Assembly: GCF_026151335.1 (NCBI RefSeq)
Contig: NZ_JAMQPP010000005.1
DNA from: Leptospira_A soteropolitanensis
Lineage (GTDB): Bacteria > Spirochaetota > Leptospiria > Leptospirales > Leptospiraceae
DNA length: 64,000 bases
Direction: 5' to 3' (one strand)
Positions 40,190-49,179 of this stretch are shown one piece after another. Numbering within the stretch: the first letter of the stretch is position 1; every line of letters begins with the position of its first letter. The notes below the pieces were generated by a model. It was not told the DNA's origin. It made no database searches and worked only from the letters and a program-made list of their open reading frames with translations. The translations under genes and the position numbers were made by a program.

Positions 40190-41167
40190 TTGTCTCCAAA
40201 GAATTTATTAAAAGGTTTTAAAAGACCCAAAAAAATCGAATTCACTACCGATGTGAATACACCAAACTACGGTAAGTTTGTTGCAGAGCCTTTCGAAAGA
40301 GGAATTGGTACTACGATCGGTAACTCCCTTCGTCGTACGCTCATGTCTTCTATTGAGGGAGCGGCAATTTCCGCAATTCGTATTGAAGGAGTCTCTCACG
40401 AGTTCTCTTATATCGAAGGTGTAGCCGAAGACGTAACGCGTATCATTCTTAACTTAAAACAAGTTCGAATCAAATACGAGCCTGAGGACAAAGAAGCAAG
40501 TAAAGTTATCCACCTAGAATTGAAAGGTGCAGGTTATTTCCGTGCGGCTGACTTGGCAGTTGACTCTTCTATTGAAATCATGAATCCAGACCTTCATATA
40601 GCAACTCTCAATGAGGATGCCAATTTGATTATGGATTTGGAAATTCAAAGGGGACGCGGTTACGTTCCTGCAGAAGATAAAAAGAAAGACATCGAAGTAT
40701 TAGGAACGATCCCGATCGATTCTATTTTTTCACCAATCCAAAAAGTATTGTTCGAGGTGTCAGAAACTCGTGTTGCACAACGTTCTGATTACGAAAAACT
40801 TACTATGGAAGTTTGGACAGACGGTTCTGTTTCTCCAGAAGATGCAGTTGCACAAGCAGCAAAAATTCTAAAAGATCACCTTACTGTTTTCATCAATTTC
40901 GAAGAAGAGATTGAAGAAGAAGAGGAAGAGTTAGATGAAGCTGACGAAAAACTAAAAGCAGCGTTATCAAAACATGTGGAAGAATTGGAACTTTCCGTTC
41001 GATCCACTAACGTTCTTCGTAGTTTGGAAATCGACTTCATTGGAGAGCTCGTAAAGAGATCTGAAGACGAAATGACTAAATCAAAACATTTCAGCGAACA
41101 AAGTTTACAAGAGTTGAAAGCAAAACTTTCTTCTATGGGACTTTCTTTCGGTATGAGAGATTTTTAA
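40190..41167 (+). CDS. rpoA: DNA-directed RNA polymerase subunit alpha
   Basis: A 325-residue alpha subunit. The N-terminal assembly domain has FERGIGTTIGNSLRRTLMSS near 36-55; the C-terminal DNA-contact domain has ELSVRSTNVLRSLEIDFIGE near 267-286. The linker at about 237-257 is unusually acidic (a run of Glu). The start codon is TTG at 40190 with AAGGA 7 bases upstream. One base separates the stop from rplQ. Confidence 0.98.
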   Translation: MSPKNLLKGFKRPKKIEFTTDVNTPNYGKFVAEPFERGIGTTIGNSLRRTLMSSIEGAAISAIRIEGVSHEFSYIEGVAEDVTRIILNLKQVRIKYEPEDKEASKVIHLELKGAGYFRAADLAVDSSIEIMNPDLHIATLNEDANLIMDLEIQRGRGYVPAEDKKKDIEVLGTIPIDSIFSPIQKVLFEVSETRVAQRSDYEKLTMEVWTDGSVSPEDAVAQAAKILKDHLTVFINFEEEIEEEEEELDEADEKLKAALSKHVEELELSVRSTNVLRSLEIDFIGELVKRSEDEMTKSKHFSEQSLQELKAKLSSMGLSFGMRDF

Positions 41168-41168
41168 G

Positions 41169-41684
41169 ATGAATAAACGTAATAAAGTTAAACAACTCAA
41201 TAGATCCGCGGATCATAGAAAAGCTATGATTCAAAATATGGTAATCTCTTTGCTCCGCCACGAAAGAATCGAATCTTCTGTTGCGAAGCTAAAGGTAGCT
41301 CGTTCTTATGCGGAACGAATCATCACTAGAGCAAAACGTAATTTAGATGCTAACCTAGCTAATCTTGATGAACAAAAGAAAAATGCAGCGATTCTTCATA
41401 ACACAAGGTATCTTTATAGCCACCTTGGTGACCAAGAAATCGTTAACAAACTTTTGAAAGATCTTGCTAATCGTTATGCAGAAAGAGTGGGTGGATACAC
41501 ACGAATCATTCGTTTGGTAAACCGTCCTTCTGATAACACAGCGATGGGAATTTTGGAACTTGTTGATCGCAAAACTCAAGACGAGTTGAAAGCGGAGACA
41601 AAGGCAAAACGCGAAGAGAAAAAACCTGCTAAAAAAGAAGAAAAACCGAAAAAAGCTAAGAAAGAAAAAGTAGCTGCTAAGTAA
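41169..41684 (+). CDS. rplQ: Large ribosomal subunit protein L17
   Basis: A 171-residue L17. The core starts MNKRNKVKQLNRSADHRKAM and has GGYTRIIRLVNRPSDNTAMG near 112-131; about 40 extra C-terminal residues are Lys/Ala/Glu-rich, while typical L17 is 115-130. Last gene of the supercluster; a terminator follows. Confidence 0.97.
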   Translation: MNKRNKVKQLNRSADHRKAMIQNMVISLLRHERIESSVAKLKVARSYAERIITRAKRNLDANLANLDEQKKNAAILHNTRYLYSHLGDQEIVNKLLKDLANRYAERVGGYTRIIRLVNRPSDNTAMGILELVDRKTQDELKAETKAKREEKKPAKKEEKPKKAKKEKVAAK

Positions 41685-41712
41685 TCAACTTTTCCTTTGT
41701 AATGTTTTTAAG

Positions 41713-41745
41713 AAAAGCCTGCTCATCCGAGTAGGCTTTTTTTTT
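41713..41745 (+). terminator. Intrinsic terminator after rplQ
   Basis: AAAAGCCTGCTC-ATCC-GAGTAGGCTTTT, a 12-bp stem with one G-T pair, continues into a run of nine T. It closes the 30-kb gene-expression supercluster. Confidence 0.92.
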
Positions 41746-41790
41746 ATTGCATTCGTATGAAGTTCCGCTAAAAATCTACATTCCAAACGA

Positions 41791-43611
41791 ATGACTCCTA
41801 TCCTTCCTACAACTGATTCCATTTGGCACACCGCTTTTAGTTCTAGTCCTATTGGAATGGCACTTACGGACATGCAAACTGGATTGTATGTCGACGCGAA
41901 CGAAATTTACTGTTCGTGGCTTGGCCGAAGTAGGGAGGAGGTGATAGGGAAATCAACTTTAGATTTGGGAATTTATTCGAATTCCAATGATAGAGAAGCC
42001 ATTTTAGCAAGGTTAATCAGTGATGGTTTGGTCCTCAATATGGAAGTACCTCTGGTAACCAAACAAGGCTCTACGGTTACGATTCTTTTTAGTGGGCGTA
42101 TCGTGGAGAATGGAAAATATCTATTATCTGCAGGTCAAAATATTACAGCCCTAAAGGAAAAAGAATACCTGGCCGCGGTTTTACAAAGTGAGTTAGTCAT
42201 CAGTAAAGAACTCTTTGAGAGTGTTTTCCGTTTGAATCCAGCAGCAGTTAGTTTATCCAATGCAGAAACTGCCGTTTACGATGATGTGAATGAAGCCTAT
42301 TGTCGTCTGATTGGCTATTCCAGAGAGGAAATCATTGGGCGTACATCTTATGACCTGAATATCTGGATAACCAAATTTGATCGAGAAAGATTGAAGGCAG
42401 AACTCCTAAAGAAAGGTTGGAGTACGGGAATGGAGGCAAGTATACGCACTAAATCTGGAGAAATACGCCATGTAGTTTCGGGAAATACCATTTTACAGAC
42501 GAAGGGTAGATCGACTTTACTTGCTATCCTTATCGATGTTACTGAATCCAAACAGAATAAGGAGGCCCTCGAATTCGCGGTCAAGGAAAGAACGAAAGAA
42601 CTCAATCGACTTTTAGAGGATTTGCAGAAAACACAAGACCAATTAATTCTTTCAGAAAAAATGGCCACCTTGGGACAGTTAGTTGCAGGAGTTGCGCATG
42701 AAATAAATAATCCACTTGCAGCGATTGCAGCCTTTAGCGAACAAATTTTCAATCGTATGGGAAATTTTGGTACAAGATTGTTTCTTATAAAAGAAATTTT
42801 CTCAAAATATTCAGATAAGGAGATAAATGAAATTATTTCTTGGGTAATTGAGTTATTTACAATTAAACCAAAGACCTATAACTTTTCTGATTCGAGAAAA
42901 GCTAAAAAGGCATTAGAAAGTATTTTTATAATTTTGCAAATTGATTCCGCTTATGATTTAGCTGATAGAATTGTTGATCTTGGAGTTTCCGATTTTGTTT
43001 TAGAAAATGAAAGTTTTTTACCTTATTTTAAGTCATCGCCGCTTTTAGATTTAGTATTATCAGAATTGAATTCCCTACGTAGTATTGAATCGATTCGATT
43101 GGCCGTTGAAAGAACTTCGAAAATTGTTTATAGCCTTAAAAACTATGGTAGGTTTGATCGCAACGAGGCAAAAGCAGACATTAACATAGTTGATACCATT
43201 GAAACTGTACTAACCCTTTATCAGAACAAAATGAAAACTGGAGTGGAATGTATTCGTTTGTACAATGCTAATCCCACTATATCGGGGTATCCAGATGAGC
43301 TGATTCAAATTTGGACCAACCTAATCTACAATTCCTTACAAGCTATGTCTTTTAAAGGAACACTCACCATTCAAATTGACGAAACCGAGAAAGAAGTGGA
43401 GGTCCGGGTAAAAGACAATGGCCCTGGAATTCCCCAAGCCATTCAAAAACGAATTTTTGAACCATTTTATACTACTAAGGAAAAAGGGGAAGGGACCGGA
43501 CTTGGCCTTGGGATTGTCAAACAATCCGTCGAGGAAAGGCACCGTGGCCGGATTCAGTTCCATTCTGAACCAGGTTACACGGAGTTTTTTGTAATTCTTC
43601 CTAAATTCTAG
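41791..43611 (+). CDS. PAS-domain sensor histidine kinase with a DHp insertion
   Basis: A 606-residue soluble kinase. Two PAS domains (about 10-125 and 140-253, each with a Y.D.N..YC..LG/IGYSREE core) are followed by a coiled coil at about 255-290, the H box LVAGVAHEINNPLA with His303, and a C-terminal ATPase domain with N box NLIYNSLQA, G1 DNGPGIP and G2 GEGTGLGLGIV. Between the two DHp helices (His303 helix and RTSKIVYSLKNYGRFD near 441-456) lie about 110 extra residues that are more AT-rich in DNA. No transmembrane segment and no adjacent response regulator are seen. The 3' end overlaps the convergent gene by 11 bases. Confidence 0.88.
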   Translation: MTPILPTTDSIWHTAFSSSPIGMALTDMQTGLYVDANEIYCSWLGRSREEVIGKSTLDLGIYSNSNDREAILARLISDGLVLNMEVPLVTKQGSTVTILFSGRIVENGKYLLSAGQNITALKEKEYLAAVLQSELVISKELFESVFRLNPAAVSLSNAETAVYDDVNEAYCRLIGYSREEIIGRTSYDLNIWITKFDRERLKAELLKKGWSTGMEASIRTKSGEIRHVVSGNTILQTKGRSTLLAILIDVTESKQNKEALEFAVKERTKELNRLLEDLQKTQDQLILSEKMATLGQLVAGVAHEINNPLAAIAAFSEQIFNRMGNFGTRLFLIKEIFSKYSDKEINEIISWVIELFTIKPKTYNFSDSRKAKKALESIFIILQIDSAYDLADRIVDLGVSDFVLENESFLPYFKSSPLLDLVLSELNSLRSIESIRLAVERTSKIVYSLKNYGRFDRNEAKADINIVDTIETVLTLYQNKMKTGVECIRLYNANPTISGYPDELIQIWTNLIYNSLQAMSFKGTLTIQIDETEKEVEVRVKDNGPGIPQAIQKRIFEPFYTTKEKGEGTGLGLGIVKQSVEERHRGRIQFHSEPGYTEFFVILPKF

Positions 43612-45619
43612 CCAGTTGCATTTGTAGTTTTTCGGCAATCAAGTCAAAGTCTTCGTTTTGAATCACTGTTCTATAGGCCGCAGTCACGATGGGATGTCTT
43701 TTTTCATCCAGTTGGATTAAATTTGGTAACACCTTAAGACCATAAAAACCATTCGTTATTTTTTCTGGCCTTGTACCATACGCAAGATCATACCCATACT
43801 TTCTATCTCTTGTATCAGAACCGAAACAAGCCAACATAAAGTCTGTCATACCGGAGAGACCATTGAAAGTAGTAGGATCTCCGCCGAGTAATACCCCAAT
43901 CGATACCATTTCATTAAAAAAGCGATTGCTTAAATGGAATAGTGTATTATCAACATTTCCGCCTAACTCACGTTTGAAATATCCTTCCACAAGTCCCATT
44001 GCCAAAGCATAAACAGTTTTTAATGCCCCACCCAACTGGACTCCTTTTGTGTCTCGCGAATTAATGGCAGTTCTCGTGAATACATAGTTATTTGTAAGGA
44101 GCTCTTTTAGTTTTGGAATGAGAGAGTCTTCGAAAGCCGAAATTTCAAAACCAGAAATTTTTCTTTCCATTATCTGATCAGGATAACATGCACCAGAAAC
44201 AACTGCTAGGCGGTCTCTTTCGATAAGAAGTAATTCGTGTAGGTCCTCAAGGATAAGTCCTTTCTTAGAACCAGTAAAACCTTTGATGACATTTACCATT
44301 GGTGATTTATTTTTTTGCAGATGGGTTCTGATTTTAGAATAAATTCCATCGAATTCCCAAGGATTTGTACCTTGGATAAATAGAGTGGCCGATCCCAATA
44401 TTTCTGGTTTGTCCGAAAATTCAATATTCGGTGGAAGTTTGTAAATGGGATAATGAACTACATCGCGCTTTTCTTCATTACTTTGTTTTACCATTTCTGA
44501 ATCAGGACTGTAAATGGTTACTTTTACATTTTTATTTGCCATCACGCAGGCAAAGGCAACGGACATATTGGAAGATCCAATGATGACCACATGTTCGTCT
44601 GGTTTTTTCGGAATTGAAATGAGTTGGTTGGTTTCCCTGACATCACCTTTATAAAGGTTACGATAAGTTCCATGTTTATGTTTGTTTAAATTGCTACCTA
44701 CAAGAAGTGCAAGGTTATCAATGATAAATTGTTTTTTGTCACCTGTGCCAGGAAAAGAAATTTGTTCAATATGAGATGGAAAAGACTCCATTTCTTTTTT
44801 TGTAAGTTCACCAACAAGCACTGGTTTGCCGATGACAAGTTTTCCGACCGCTTGGTTAAAAAGTAAACCTTCGATAGGAAGAATTTTTTCTGTTCCCTCT
44901 AGTGAGATAGGAAGGATAACTTTGTTTGCAACATAATGGTATACAGTATCCACAAAGGGCATTAACCTTCCATCGCGAGACCTAGTTCCCTCTGGAAAAA
45001 TGGAAATGACCTTTCCATCTGATTGTAATTTTTGTGAATTACGAAAGGCACGCATATTGATCTTGGTCATTACATCGGAAAGTGATGGATTGTCTGCCAT
45101 GTCCTTTTTGGAACAAACAAGAAGGGTTCCAAACATATAGAGACCGAGGCGGGTAAAGTCTGGTTCGAAAGCAAGTCTTCCTGCGATAAAGACGAGCGAT
45201 TCAGCTATCTTTCTTCCTTCTGGCCCTGAGTTGTACAAAAGAGTAAAGATGGCAGGTGCATCTAAATGGCTTAGGTGGTTGGAAATTAATGTGACAGGGT
45301 ATTTGCCGATGACCCCATCCAAAAGTTTCAGATTTTCTGTCCCCTCCACTTTGAATTTCTTCATAATGGGATCGAGAAATTTTAACATAAAATCGCGTGG
45401 TTCCGGACGAATGTCGGTATACACTCCGATTTCTTCCAATCGATCTGGTTCTTGGAAGATGTCCATGACCTTAGGTTTCGGAGTGCTTTGCGAAAGAACT
45501 AAAAACTCTTCTAAAATGGACTTTGCTTCTGACTCGGTAAGACCCGATTTTACAAATAGGTGGATGTTCTCAAAAAATTCTTTATGCCAGCGTCCCAAAG
45601 TGGCTTCTTTTTCTGTCAT
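43601..45619 (-). CDS. Acyltransferase / glycerol-3-phosphate dehydrogenase fusion protein
   Basis: A 672-residue two-domain protein. Residues 75-310 are a PlsC/PlsB-type acyltransferase with NHLSHLD (H115, D120, the HX4D catalytic pair) and FPEGTRS at 208-214. Residues 340-672 resemble NAD-dependent glycerol-3-phosphate dehydrogenase (GpsA): NVIKGF with Lys446, GVQLGGALK with Lys534, a VDN segment near 556-558 and a TRDRKYG-type substrate loop. The dinucleotide-binding turn is degenerate (GSSNMS instead of GxGxxG). A fused enzyme would make glycerol-3-phosphate from DHAP and acylate it, the first steps of phospholipid synthesis. No membrane span is evident. Whether the dehydrogenase half is active is uncertain. 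Confidence 0.82.
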   Translation of the reverse strand: MTEKEATLGRWHKEFFENIHLFVKSGLTESEAKSILEEFLVLSQSTPKPKVMDIFQEPDRLEEIGVYTDIRPEPRDFMLKFLDPIMKKFKVEGTENLKLLDGVIGKYPVTLISNHLSHLDAPAIFTLLYNSGPEGRKIAESLVFIAGRLAFEPDFTRLGLYMFGTLLVCSKKDMADNPSLSDVMTKINMRAFRNSQKLQSDGKVISIFPEGTRSRDGRLMPFVDTVYHYVANKVILPISLEGTEKILPIEGLLFNQAVGKLVIGKPVLVGELTKKEMESFPSHIEQISFPGTGDKKQFIIDNLALLVGSNLNKHKHGTYRNLYKGDVRETNQLISIPKKPDEHVVIIGSSNMSVAFACVMANKNVKVTIYSPDSEMVKQSNEEKRDVVHYPIYKLPPNIEFSDKPEILGSATLFIQGTNPWEFDGIYSKIRTHLQKNKSPMVNVIKGFTGSKKGLILEDLHELLLIERDRLAVVSGACYPDQIMERKISGFEISAFEDSLIPKLKELLTNNYVFTRTAINSRDTKGVQLGGALKTVYALAMGLVEGYFKRELGGNVDNTLFHLSNRFFNEMVSIGVLLGGDPTTFNGLSGMTDFMLACFGSDTRDRKYGYDLAYGTRPEKITNGFYGLKVLPNLIQLDEKRHPIVTAAYRTVIQNEDFDLIAEKLQMQLARI

Positions 45620-45741
45620 GTATGCCTCTAAACCGACATTAAATTACTGAAAACTTTCGATTTGTCTATTCGATTTTTACAATTGATTGCGTAAATCCAG
45701 GATTTCTCTAAACTGACTTCTTGGGTGATCGAGATCCCGGT

Positions 45742-46767
45742 ATGAATCAAAAGAACAAATCAATTTCCTCGGAACAAAAGTGGATTCCGGATGGATTTCA
45801 TTTTTTAGGCCCCGAAGAAAGTAAAAACAGGCGGAATTTACTACAAAGATATTCAGAACTCTTCGAAAGAGAAGGTTATTCTGAAATTACTCTTCCTTCC
45901 TTTGATTATTCGAATTCCTTTCGATCCCATTTGGATCATGGGTTAGAGAGTCTGCTTGTGACAAAAGATTGGGATGGGAATGAACTGTCGCCTGGCGTGG
46001 ACTTAACACTCCAAGTTGTAAAAGGAATGGCGGCAAGATCCCATTGGGAAGAGAACCAAAATGTTTTTTATTTTGCGCGTAAGATTCGTGACCACAAAAA
46101 ACGGAATGCGTCACGACGTGAGATTTTGCAAGTAGGTGTCGAGTCACTGGGAAAAAGTGATACAAACCAACTCATTTCTCATATTCAAATTTTGTTAAGG
46201 CTTTGGAAAGCTTCGGTTCCTTCTTTAGCCTTTACGATTGTATTTGGTCACTCTTCTTTTTTTCGTAATGTTTTAGAGATTCTTGGTTGGAATGAGGAAC
46301 AAACAAAAGTTCTCCGCCAACTGTTATATACAAAAAACTTACCAGAGTTAGTTTCTCTCGCTGCTAGGGAAAATACGTCCGAGTCACATATGGAAATGAT
46401 CCAGTTGTTACTCAGACCCATTCCTGTAAGTGAGATGCCAAAATTTCAAAACTCATTACAAAAGATTTTAGAACCTAAAGAATGGGAAAAATTAAAAGAG
46501 GATTTGGAATCCATTACCTCTTTTTTTGGAGAATGGGCAAAGGCTCTCGGAGAGATTCCTTGTATTTGGGATCCTTCCCTTGTGAGAGATCTGTCTTATT
46601 ACACTGGATTTATGTTTCAAGGATATGTGGAACGGGATCCTGAGCCGGTTTTTGCCGGTGGAGTTTATAACGAATTGTATGAAAGTTTTACTGGAATTAA
46701 GAAGGATGCCTGCGGTTTTGCCCTGCACCTTGATTCCATTGAAGAAATTGTAAATAATGTAAAATGA
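45742..46767 (+). CDS. hisZ: ATP phosphoribosyltransferase regulatory subunit HisZ
   Basis: About 341 residues of class II tRNA-synthetase core without the anticodon-binding domain, the hallmark of HisZ. Visible are the N-terminal PDGFHFLGPEESKNRRNLL region, DLTLQVVKGMAAR near 92-104, RREILQVGVESLG near 126-138 and a C-terminal FAGGVYNELYESF. HisZ has no synthetase activity; it activates the short HisG in histidine synthesis, and hisG is not in the window. I choose ATG 45742 over TTG 45721. It lies 7 bases before purA, a hisZ-purA pairing seen in other bacteria. Confidence 0.85.
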   Translation: MNQKNKSISSEQKWIPDGFHFLGPEESKNRRNLLQRYSELFEREGYSEITLPSFDYSNSFRSHLDHGLESLLVTKDWDGNELSPGVDLTLQVVKGMAARSHWEENQNVFYFARKIRDHKKRNASRREILQVGVESLGKSDTNQLISHIQILLRLWKASVPSLAFTIVFGHSSFFRNVLEILGWNEEQTKVLRQLLYTKNLPELVSLAARENTSESHMEMIQLLLRPIPVSEMPKFQNSLQKILEPKEWEKLKEDLESITSFFGEWAKALGEIPCIWDPSLVRDLSYYTGFMFQGYVERDPEPVFAGGVYNELYESFTGIKKDACGFALHLDSIEEIVNNVK

Positions 46768-46774
46768 GGGAATT

Positions 46775-48049
46775 ATGCCTGCAAATTTAGTTGTCGGAGC
46801 ACAATGGGGTGATGAAGGAAAGGCAAAGGTAATTGATTACCTTTCCAAAGATACAGATATCATTGTTCGGTACCAAGGTGGTGCGAACGCTGGTCATACG
46901 GTAGTAGTGGGCGGAAAAAAATATATTTTCCATTTGGTCCCATCAGGCATAATATATGATAATACCACTTGTGTGATTGGAAACGGAGTGGTTTTAGATC
47001 CTGAATATTTTTTAAAAGAGTGTGCTGACTTAGAAGCACACGGATTCAAAGTAAAAGAAAAAGTTCTTATCAGTGATTCATGTCACATCCTTCTTCCTTA
47101 CCATCGTTTGATCGATGAAGCAAGAGAAGCTGGTTCTTCACCGGAAAGAAAAATTGGAACCACAAAAAAAGGGATCGGAATGTGTTATGCAGACAAAATG
47201 CTTCGTAACGGAGTTCGTGCTGGTGACCTTCTAGATAAAGAAAATCTAAAAAGAAAACTGACTCATATCTTAGAAGTAAAAAACCAAGAACTTGTGAAAT
47301 ACTATGATCTGGAACCAGTTAATATCACCGAAATGTATGATTTCCTTTTGGACTTTGCTGACAAAATGGGTAAAAACATTGTAAACACAGTGTACTATCT
47401 CGATTCGGAATTACAAAAAGGCAAACGAGTCCTTCTGGAAGGGGCACAAGGAACAGGACTTGATATTGATTTTGGAACCTATCCTTATGTGACTAGCTCT
47501 AATCCAACAACTGGTGGAGCCCTTGCAGGTTCTGGAGTGAGTTTTAGGTATTTAAAGGATGTGATAGGGATTACCAAAGCCTATGCAACTAGAGTGGGAG
47601 AGGGCCCTTTTCCTTCAGAAATTTTAGGCGAAGCAGGCGATATTTTACGTAAGTTAGGTGGTGAGTATGGTTCTACCACGGGAAGACCTAGACGATGTGG
47701 TTGGTTTGATGTACAGATGATCAAACATGCGGTGACAGTGAATGGTATCAACTCCCTCGTATTAACTAAAATAGATGTTCTCAGCCATTATGATTCGATT
47801 CCTGTTGTTGTTGGTTATGAATACAAAGGTAAAAAATTACACTTTTTTCCATCACAAGGGCTTGAGGACGTTAAACCGTTGTTTGCTGAGTATAAAGGAT
47901 GGAAGGATGATATCTCTGGGATCAATTCATTTTCAAAGTTACCAACTCTTTGCCAGTCGTATATTAAATCCTTACAAGACCTTGTTAATACAAAGATTGG
48001 AATTGTTTCCACCGGGCCTGATCGTGAACACACGATCATCATGGACTAA
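46775..48049 (+). CDS. purA: Adenylosuccinate synthetase
   Basis: A 424-residue PurA that converts IMP and aspartate to adenylosuccinate with GTP. AQWGDEGKAKVIDYL near 9-23 is the GTP-binding start, NAGHT and SNPTTGGA near 37 and 247 are conserved, and TTGRPRRCGWFD near 302-313 is the substrate loop. Two family signatures deviate: GKAK where GKGK is usual and GIGMCYADK where GIGPxYxxK is usual. Coupled to hisZ by a 7-base gap. Confidence 0.96.
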   Translation: MPANLVVGAQWGDEGKAKVIDYLSKDTDIIVRYQGGANAGHTVVVGGKKYIFHLVPSGIIYDNTTCVIGNGVVLDPEYFLKECADLEAHGFKVKEKVLISDSCHILLPYHRLIDEAREAGSSPERKIGTTKKGIGMCYADKMLRNGVRAGDLLDKENLKRKLTHILEVKNQELVKYYDLEPVNITEMYDFLLDFADKMGKNIVNTVYYLDSELQKGKRVLLEGAQGTGLDIDFGTYPYVTSSNPTTGGALAGSGVSFRYLKDVIGITKAYATRVGEGPFPSEILGEAGDILRKLGGEYGSTTGRPRRCGWFDVQMIKHAVTVNGINSLVLTKIDVLSHYDSIPVVVGYEYKGKKLHFFPSQGLEDVKPLFAEYKGWKDDISGINSFSKLPTLCQSYIKSLQDLVNTKIGIVSTGPDREHTIIMD

Positions 48050-48088
48050 AAAAAAATGCGAGCTCTTGATCTTTTTTTTAAGTAGTTG

Positions 48089-48116
48089 TTGACCGAGAAA
48101 GGTGGTTCGATATTCT
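48089..48116 (+). promoter_or_regulatory. Sigma-70-type promoter of the tRNA-Lys/tRNA-Glu unit
   Basis: TTGACC and TATTCT are separated by 16 bases, and the first tRNA base lies 12 bases past the -10 element, a standard spacing for a short tRNA leader. Confidence 0.65.
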
Positions 48117-48127
48117 TGGCTACAGAA

Positions 48128-48203
<76 letters not shown>

Positions 48204-48241
48204 AATGAGTTCCATTAACTCAAAGAACACGTTCTTCAAAC

Positions 48242-48313
48242 GGTGCCATCGTCTAATGGTTAGGACACAAGGTTTTCATCCTTGCAATCGGGGTTCAATT
48301 CCCCGTGGCACTA
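48242..48313 (+). tRNA. tRNA-Glu (anticodon UUC)
   Basis: A 72-base cloverleaf: acceptor GGTGCCA/TGGCACT, D arm with TCTAATGGTTAGGA, anticodon stem CAAGG/CCTTG with loop TTTTCAT, T arm GGGG-TTCAATT-CCCC. CCA follows at 48314-48316. The 3' 19 bases are antisense to the end of the next gene. Confidence 0.97.
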
Positions 48314-49179
48314 CCAAATACAAGACACACATCCTTTAAATAACAAACTTCGCAAATTCCTTTCTCATATTTTGCATTACATCTTTCGATGATCCCTACT
48401 CTAGTTAGATAGAAGTCGTATAACAAAGGATCTGTGGGACTAATTTCTTTAAAAAATTCTTTGATCAGATATGCCTCTTTCACTCCAAAACTTTTCCGAT
48501 CTGTAATACCTAAAATTCGAATCAATTTTTGGATATGGACATCCAATGGAAAGGGGATTTGATTAGGCTGTATCTTTTGGTAAAGTCCAAAGTCGGGATA
48601 GGATTTTCTTACCATCCAACGTAAAAATAGGGATAAACGTTTTTTGGGAGATTTTGCTTCTGGTTTTCCGATTAAAAATTGTAGACCATAGGATAAACTT
48701 CTTTTTCCCAATGTGGTTTTAAGTTCATCTTCCCAAAATTTTTGAAACTGTGAAATTGAGATTTCCTCTTCAAATTTTCCGTGGCAGTCAATGAGTTTGG
48801 ACTCAAAAAGAGGAGATTTCGTCTCTAAATTTCGGAGGACACGGGCTAAGGTTAAAAAGAAGATTTGGTTGTCTTTTTTGGTTTGGAACCTATAGACTCC
48901 TAGATTTTTTAGAAAGGAATCAAATGGTTCACCTTCTTTTCTTAAACTTTGGTAAGGTGAGGGTCCTAAGAATTCAAAGATTGGTTCTAAAAATCTTTGG
49001 ATACTTTTCACATTTCCATAGGCGTACAAACAGGAGATGAAAGACACCACTTCCATATCAAGAGGGTCCTTATATTTCTTCGGGAAACATATCGGGTCAG
49101 TTTCTAGATAATGGAGGTGTTCGTATTTTTTTCTTAAATCTTCTAACTTAGAATGAAAAAGTATTAAATCAATCGGCAT
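48295..49179 (-). CDS. TIGR02757/DUF2400 family protein with a four-cysteine cluster
   Basis: A 294-residue protein of the DUF2400 (TIGR02757) family: DPICFPKKYKDPLDMEVVSF near 28-47, AYGNVKSI near 53-60, and a helical C-terminal half with PLDVHIQKLIRILGI near 211-225. The family is related to HhH DNA glycosylases. The C terminus adds C267-X8-C276-X2-C279-X5-C285, close to the Fe-S cluster loop of endonuclease III, so a DNA-binding iron-sulfur protein is plausible. Function is unknown. It overlaps the upstream HMG-CoA lyase by 11 bases (one operon) and its end is antisense to tRNA-Glu. Confidence 0.75.
   Translation of the reverse strand: MPIDLILFHSKLEDLRKKYEHLHYLETDPICFPKKYKDPLDMEVVSFISCLYAYGNVKSIQRFLEPIFEFLGPSPYQSLRKEGEPFDSFLKNLGVYRFQTKKDNQIFFLTLARVLRNLETKSPLFESKLIDCHGKFEEEISISQFQKFWEDELKTTLGKRSLSYGLQFLIGKPEAKSPKKRLSLFLRWMVRKSYPDFGLYQKIQPNQIPFPLDVHIQKLIRILGITDRKSFGVKEAYLIKEFFKEISPTDPLLYDFYLTRVGIIERCNAKYEKGICEVCYLKDVCLVFGSATGN

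Noticed and set aside
41791..45619. Signs of recent horizontal transfer around the kinase
   Set aside because: No integrase, IS, tRNA-associated repeat or clear composition break; only the DHp insert is locally AT-rich.
45231..45650. 139-codon plus-strand open frame opposite the acyltransferase fusion
   Set aside because: Antisense of the HX4D-containing domain; no homology seen.
48050..48082. Possible terminator after purA (A run, GAGCTC, T run)
   Set aside because: No convincing GC stem; the A and T tracts alone are not enough.
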